Assembly: GCF_000005505.3 (NCBI RefSeq)
Contig: NC_016134.3
Span: 9,530,624 to 9,594,623, forward strand
Reading direction: 5' to 3'
Source: Brachypodium distachyon
Lineage: Eukaryota > Streptophyta > Magnoliopsida > Poales > Poaceae
DNA: 64,000 nt
Shown here: piece by piece, positions 58,797 to 64,000 of the stretch
Layout: every line of letters begins with the position of its first letter
Numbering within the stretch: position 1 is the stretch's first letter
Notes under the pieces: model-generated
What the model was told of the DNA's origin: nothing
Databases searched by the model: none
Seen by the model: the letters and a program-made list of their open reading frames with translations, nothing else
Translations under genes and position numbers: made by a program

Positions 58797-60238
58797 GAGA
58801 AAATTACGCAAAACCACCACCTTTGAGGCACATCTCTAGAAAAGCCACCTTTTTTTATTTTTTTCAAATCACCACCACTTTTGTGGTCCGCTGTACTCCC
58901 ACGCACTGATTTCGTTGTTGATCGTGTTTTGACGGTATTAACAGTGGGCCCCACCTGTCGGTGCCACCGTGGCGCCATGCTGTACAAACCGTCCGAGCTG
59001 TCCTAACCAGAATGCACCAAAGATGCTCGTTGGACCTGGGTTCTGTCTCGAAGAAGACGAAGGCATCCGCCCTCGCTGCGGTTCTCGCCGCCTCACAACC
59101 AGATCCCAAGCCTATGCCGGTGTAGGCTGCCACCGTCGGCCACCCATAGCCCCATGCGAACCATGGCATCCGGCACCTGGTCATAGAAGAACTCGAGCTG
59201 GCCGACGAAGGTGAACACCTCGCCGGCGCTGATGACGAAGTACTGTGGCACCTGCCGGAAGATGGAGAAGCCACGGGTTCCGATGACGTGGAGGCGGACG
59301 AGCTCGAGGATCCCGGCCGTGAGCATGGCGAGGATGGAGATCACGGCACGCTCTACCGCCACCCGCGCCCCGGCGACTCCCCGCTCATCCTTGCCGCGCA
59401 GGTGCTCGTCGCCGCCGCCTGCAAGTGGAATCTCCTCGAGCCGCGAGCCGCTGTACGAGACCCCCGACAAGGAGTCCAGAATCGAGGGCAGCCACAAGCT
59501 CGAGCGCGCCCACGACGGCGACGTGCTGGCGGCGGCGACGGTCTCCGATGCGGGCAGATTCCGGTGCGAGCCTTTGCGGCGAGGGATTCGAAAAGTCGAC
59601 GCGGTGCTCCCGCGTGCGGCGTCTCGACATGGTTGCCTCGGGAGGAGGATTTTGGATGCGGCGGCTCTTGGGGAAGAGAAAGAGCGGAGGGGGAAGAAGA
59701 GAGCTACCAAGGGACACCCCGGTCGCGTCGACCCCTCCCGGCGCCGCTCGCGCCGACGCGCTTGCCGTCGCTGCTAGCTAGCCGCCGCCTGCGCTTCTGG
59801 CGCAGCCTGCACCTTGCCACCTCAACGGCATCATCAGCCACGAGCGCGTCCCACGGGTGCTGCAGCTCGGCTTGAGGAGAAAATGAGGGAGGGACGATGG
59901 GGAGAAGGAGAGCGTGGGGAGGGGAAGAGAGGTGAAGCCCGGGGCCGGGGGATAAGAAGATGGAGACGGGCGGCAGGGCCAGCCGGAGCAGTGGCCGCAG
60001 GACAGAGATTGGACGGCAAGGGGACGGGACCAATTTGTGCAGGACAGATATGGGACAGCTCTTGCAATGTGGCGTCACGGTGGCACCGACAGGTGGGTCT
60101 CCTGTCAGTTTTACCGTCAAAATGCAATCAACAACGAAATCCATCAGACCGCAAAAGTGATGGTAATTTGAAAAAAATAAAAAAATGTGGCTTTCTTATA
60201 AATGTGTCTCAAATGCAGAGGTTTTGCGTAATTTTCTC
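58797..60238. mobile_element. Pack-MULE carrying a transporter gene fragment
   Basis: A 1442 bp element with inverted repeats of about 90 bp (GAGAAAATTACGCAAAACC at both ends) and a 10 bp target duplication with one change, TAAAATCGAA (58787-58796) and TAAAATTGAA (60239-60248). Both features are diagnostic for Mutator-like elements. The interior is GC-rich host-like DNA with an NPF/PTR transporter segment and no transposase, so it is a Pack-MULE. Confidence 0.88.
59155..59370 (-). pseudogene. NPF/PTR (POT) transporter fragment captured by the MULE
   Basis: Inside a 205-codon minus-strand frame (59710-59093) about 70 residues match a late transmembrane part of plant NRT1/PTR (NPF) proton-coupled transporters. 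It reads ISILAMLTAGILELVRL, then PQYFVISAGEVFTFVGQLEF and FYDQVPDAM, the family's PQYF..G..EVFTFIGQLEFFY signature. A full NPF has about 550-600 residues and 12 membrane spans; here about two remain. Upstream residues in the same frame do not match convincingly. Confidence 0.8.
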
Positions 60239-61184
60239 TAAAATTGAATGATTATTGAAGCTAATGAAAAGATGTGATTAGCAGTGGACTACCGCCGGTG
60301 TGCTGACTCTACGGCCAGGAAGAGAATGCTCTGCTCTTGTGCTGATGGGGCCAGCAATATGATGCAGCAGCGTCAGCACAGCACAGGGCTGACAAACAGA
60401 GACTGGCTCGGTGCAGCTCGGCCCGAGCCCATCTTCTCATCAGCCCGAGCAGAGCTGAATTTCCCAACGCGTTTAGCAGTCCGGGCGGAGCCTGGCTCGA
60501 GGCCCAGAGCGGCCCGAAGATTTGACCACCCCGGCTGAGTTTGTTTGCCAGCCCGTTTGACCACCCTGGCCCGGTCCACCACGGTCACAGGTGGTATTTT
60601 GAAGAAAAAAAAATACTCCAGCAATTATATGCCACCAGCCCCTTCAGTGACGTGATGGTTCAGTGCAATTTATTACATTACTAGCGAGAGGATGAGATTA
60701 AGGCCCAAAATTGATAGAGTTCACCATTAATTGGCTGGGTGTAATGCGTCCTCTGACACCCAAATGATATTACTCCGTATTAATCTTTGGAGCGTTTGCT
60801 CATTTGAAACTAGCAAAATGATCCTCCACATGGCAAGTAAGCCAATAAATTTGTATGCATTCTCGTTGCTCTTACCTTTCCGAGTTCAAATTGTTCATTT
60901 TATTCAAAGCCCTTTTCAGTTCATATGTTCATATGTTAGGTTCATATATTAGGTACTTTGTACATTATATCTGGCTTCTGTCCTATCCACCTCGGTTATT
61001 TAACTTGTACGACGGATGGAAGTCCTCTGTTCCCCTCAAAGGAAACTTCACTCGTCCAGGCTCCATCTGGATCAAACTGTTCCTCCTACATGGCCTCCAA
61101 AGATCACCATGTCACGATACTGCCTCTGGCCACCAAAAATTGTAGGACACAAGCTGCCTACCAAAAAATCCTTTACTTGCGAAC

Positions 61185-61280
61185 TTGGGTTTTTTCGAAA
61201 AAATCAGATTGTTCTCAGAAGCACAACCTTGGACCAAAAACCATAGATCGTGCCTTTCTTGGCTACATATATACTCCTTG
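61185..61280 (+). pseudogene. Copia polyprotein scrap
   Basis: About 30 codons read LRTWVF..., then NLGPKTIDRAFLGY, matching the post-integrase segment of Copia polyproteins (compare Copia-1 at 3300-3220, KLGQKTVDCIFLGYA). No LTR or further domain nearby. Confidence 0.65.
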
Positions 61281-61714
61281 AAGCAGTGGAAAGCACTCTG
61301 TTTTCACATATCTCACCATCCACGGGTCTCACCAAACACGAAACATGGACTGAAACTCACTAGACACGACCCACTAAACTGTGGCAAGCCAATTATGTCA
61401 TGGATAACATGGTTCGTATGTTCAGCCTGACCATGCACTTGCAAAAAAAATTAGGTCCTCTATCTCTGGCGGACAAATTAACATTTTGTTTCCCTCCAAT
61501 CCCCCAACCCTCGGGTTGATATGGTACGTACAGTGTGACCAACTGACCATTACTGAATCTATCTGGAGTACAAAGAGCTAAAAGGGCTTATACGTCCTCG
61601 ATTCTTCCCTTGATGGGTGTGTATGTCTATGTCAATTCGAGGCACAATCACTGCTAGATCAACTCAGCTAGAATTTGCGAATATATAGCTTCAAGACCTC
61701 CCACTTAATTACTA

Positions 61715-61797
61715 TTCCCTCTGTTCCTAAATACTTGTCGTGGTTTTAGTGCAAATTTACACTAAAACCACGACGAAGTATTTAGGAATGGAGGAAG
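61715..61797. mobile_element. Stowaway MITE (83 bp hairpin)
   Basis: A near-perfect inverted repeat: TTCCCTCTGTTCCTAAATAC ... GTATTTAGGAATGGAGGAAG, with TA at 61713-61714 and 61798-61799. RF1 copy C (about 31788) shows the empty site with a single TA. Confidence 0.92.
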
Positions 61798-62727
61798 TAG
61801 CTTGCAAACGGCACCAAAGTTGTGAGGAGGCCTTCTCACAACTATCATCATATATCCATGTTTGACTCTGAGGAGAAGGGTTGTTCGATGCCGAAATCTC
61901 TCTACAGCATGCATGTTGCTTGCTGTTCCTTTGTGGGAGTTGTGATTTCTTGGCTGTTGATGCATGCATGGGCATCGATCTTACCATTATGTTTCAAAAC
62001 GCCATTCGAATGATGAAAGCATGGATCTTTCATGAGGGAAACAAAATGTATGAAGCGGCGCATTCCTGACGCAGAGAGAGCAGAGCATCTCGATATATGC
62101 AATATAAATATGTGTAGTTACCTGATTTCGTGGTTCGCTGGGTTATGGGTTGACTTTGGTCCAAAAATTAGGATGCTGTGCTCATTAAGTTTGTTCACGT
62201 ACGTACGAGAGATTGGAGGCAAACAAAATAAAGCAAAGCAGCATGTGACAACTTTTCATGGACCGCGGGAGTGTAGCTATGTTTGAGTCAGTATGAGGCA
62301 TGTCGGCGCTGGGCAATATCCAACACTGAACGCGCGACTACTCCCATGACTTCCGGTCTCCATTCCAAAATCTCCCAATTTAACACCATCCCGCCAGAAT
62401 TCTTCGCCTTCCTCCCTGGCTGGTTAGCACTAGTGTAAGATATCTTGCGGTCCAGTAGATCGAGGCTGGCGGCGGGTGAGATCGAGAAGCATCACCAGCT
62501 ACTAGACAGCCGGAGGAAACAGGAAGGAGCTGGCGAGAAGAAGAGGCTATGCAAACCTTGAGAAGTTAACGAGGGGACGCTCGCTTATCTGAAACGCGGA
62601 TGTCAAAAATTTCAGATACATGTAGCATCCATGTGCAATATGTCGTTTGTAAAAGATTTATGAATTGCGGACCGCGGAATGCACTGAACCGTTTTTAGCA
62701 AAAAGGATTACAAGAAGGACTTATATA

Positions 62728-62798
62728 CTCATTCCGTCCCGAATTAACTGACGTGGATTTGTATAGATTCCACGTCAGTTAATTTGGGACGGAGGAAG
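62728..62798. mobile_element. Stowaway-like MITE (71 bp hairpin)
   Basis: An inverted repeat, CTCATTCCGTCCCGAATTAA ... TTAATTTGGGACGGAGGAAG, with TA on the left and TG on the right (mutated TA). A different subfamily from the other Stowaways here. Confidence 0.88.
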
Positions 62799-64000
62799 TG
62801 TGCTTCCTGTAAGAAAAGATCGCACGATTTTTAAAGCTAATGAACAAGCGAGTCCTGGAGCAGGCGGCAGCATTGCACATGCAACAAGCATCGTGGCTGG
62901 CAGTTTGGATATGGGCCTAATCTCCCGGCGAGCAGGGGCGCGGAAGGCGGCGACCGGCGGCCAGGTTGCAGCGGCGCGGCTGACAAACAGAAGACTGGGC
63001 TCGAGCCCATCTTCTCAACAGCCCAAAGCAGAGCTGAATTTCTACAGAGCGGCCCGAACATTTGATCAGCACAGCCCAGTCTTTTTGCCAGCCCGTTTCT
63101 CCACCCCGGCCCAGTCCACCACGGTCACAGGATGGGTTTTTAAGGAAAAAAAACGAAAACCGGCAATTATGTGCAATTTATTACTACCAAGGATGAGATT
63201 AAGGTCAAAAAACGATCGAGTTTTTCATTGGCTCGGGCACCAAAATGATGTTAGTAATCCTTGGAGTGTTTGCTCATTTGAAACTAGCAGATTGATGCCA
63301 GAATTCAGCAGAATTCAGCAACAGAAAGCCAACGAATATGTGTGAATTCTTGTTGCTCTTACCCTTCCAAGTTCCAATTGTTCGTTTCATTCGAATGCCT
63401 TTTAAATTTGTATGTTCTTGATTGAATCTAGAAATTTTATGTGTCATCCGTTAGGTGCTGGCCAGTATTATTGGCTTCTGTCCACCTCGGTTGTTTACCT
63501 GTATTCCCTTGAATATGATGGATGAAAGTCTTGTGTTCCCCCTCAAAGGAAACTTCAGTGGTCCAGAGACTCCAGCCTATCTGGAGCCATTCAGTGTTTC
63601 ATCAGGAAAGTCGAATACGACCTTGGATGTACTGCAAAATATAGACGAACTGATCAAACCGTTCCTCTTACATGGCCTCAAAAGATCACCATGTCGCAAG
63701 ACTGTCTATAGCCTCTCGTCTCAAAACAAACTGAAATTTCAGAAGTTTCAGGCTTATTTTCTGAGGATGTGCCTGCTATTCCAAAAGACACTGTTGTACT
63801 TCGTAGACAAGAAAATTACGGGCAATAATAACTTCATTGGTGTATGTCTGTGAAAATTTCCTACACAACATATGATTCACCGACAACGGGACGAATTTTT
63901 TTTCTGCTTGTCTACAACCTGAAATCCTATATGTACAAGCTGCCTGTGCATCTCTTTGTAGATTTCAAAATCAGCTGAGGTAATGGGCAATGGCTCCAAC

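Larger units (their letters stand above)
58740..61130 (+). repeat. RF1 repeat, copy G (interrupted by the Pack-MULE)
   Basis: Blocks c (end), d and e, with the MULE at 58797-60238 inside block c. Removing it rejoins the TGTTTAG...AATTAC...TATTGAAGCTAATG line seen uninterrupted at 32.8 kb. Confidence 0.7.
61470..63990 (+). repeat. RF1 repeat, copy H (most complete)
   Basis: Blocks z, y, a, b, c, d, e and f in order to the window edge, with two MITE insertions. With copy C it defines the RF1 order. Landmarks are GAATTTGCGAATATATAGCT, GTATGAAGCGGCGCATTCC, GCCAACGAATATG and TATATGTACAAGCTGCCTGT. Confidence 0.8.

Noticed and set aside
59211..59875. Long + strand ORFs across the Pack-MULE
   Set aside because: They are GC-driven and antisense to the frame that carries the recognisable transporter motif.
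53540..63990. RF1 as an LTR retrotransposon interior
   Set aside because: No flanking LTRs, primer site or gag-pol coding accompany the copies, and block losses differ between copies.

Overview
This window is nuclear DNA of a grass. The gene-like parts are split by GT-AG introns, there is a plant ISWI-type gene, and the repeats are typical of the Poaceae: Stowaway MITEs, BARE-1/Angela/WIS-like Copia LTRs, CACTA elements with hairpin subterminal repeats, and Mutator-like elements. The BARE-1-like LTR points to a pooid grass (the wheat, oat and Brachypodium side). That is inference from recognised repeat style, not a database match. Nothing in the window is prokaryotic, and I saw no rRNA, CRISPR array or convincing tRNA gene.

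Layout. 1-6.2 kb: the right end of a CACTA transposon inserted just after the stop codon of a decayed minus-strand Copia element. 6.2-9.7 kb: AT-rich DNA with a CpG-rich exon-like block and one unidentified ORF. 9.7-12.3 kb: a copy of a local repeat (called RF1 here) split by a solo LTR, which is itself split by a small non-autonomous LTR element. 14.0-23.5 kb: an ISWI (CHR11/17-like) chromatin-remodelling gene on the minus strand. I resolved 24 exons. It carries three separate single-base deletions, so it is a pseudogene or the sequence has errors. Its introns hold LINE, Helitron-like, SINE-like and Copia insertions. 24-31 kb: mostly intergenic, with a MULE nested in a Stowaway MITE, a polyA retroposon with a 14 bp target duplication, and the one small intact gene, a 95-residue secreted cysteine-rich protein. 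31-42 kb: an RF1 copy with a plastid rpoB insertion, a LINE fragment, a Harbinger-like element, and a degenerate ~105 bp tandem repeat. 42.3-53.5 kb: an almost complete CACTA element whose second gene is interrupted by two solo LTRs, each with a perfect 5 bp duplication. 53.5-64 kb: a head-to-tail run of RF1 copies broken by two MULEs (one carrying an NPF/PTR transporter fragment), a LINE piece and MITEs.

The window is mainly a record of nested transposition. The only plausible host genes are the damaged ISWI gene and the cysteine-rich peptide gene. The least explained structure is RF1, a roughly 2.5 kb multi-block repeat present in at least eight partial direct copies. In two cases one copy gives the empty site of a MITE carried by another.
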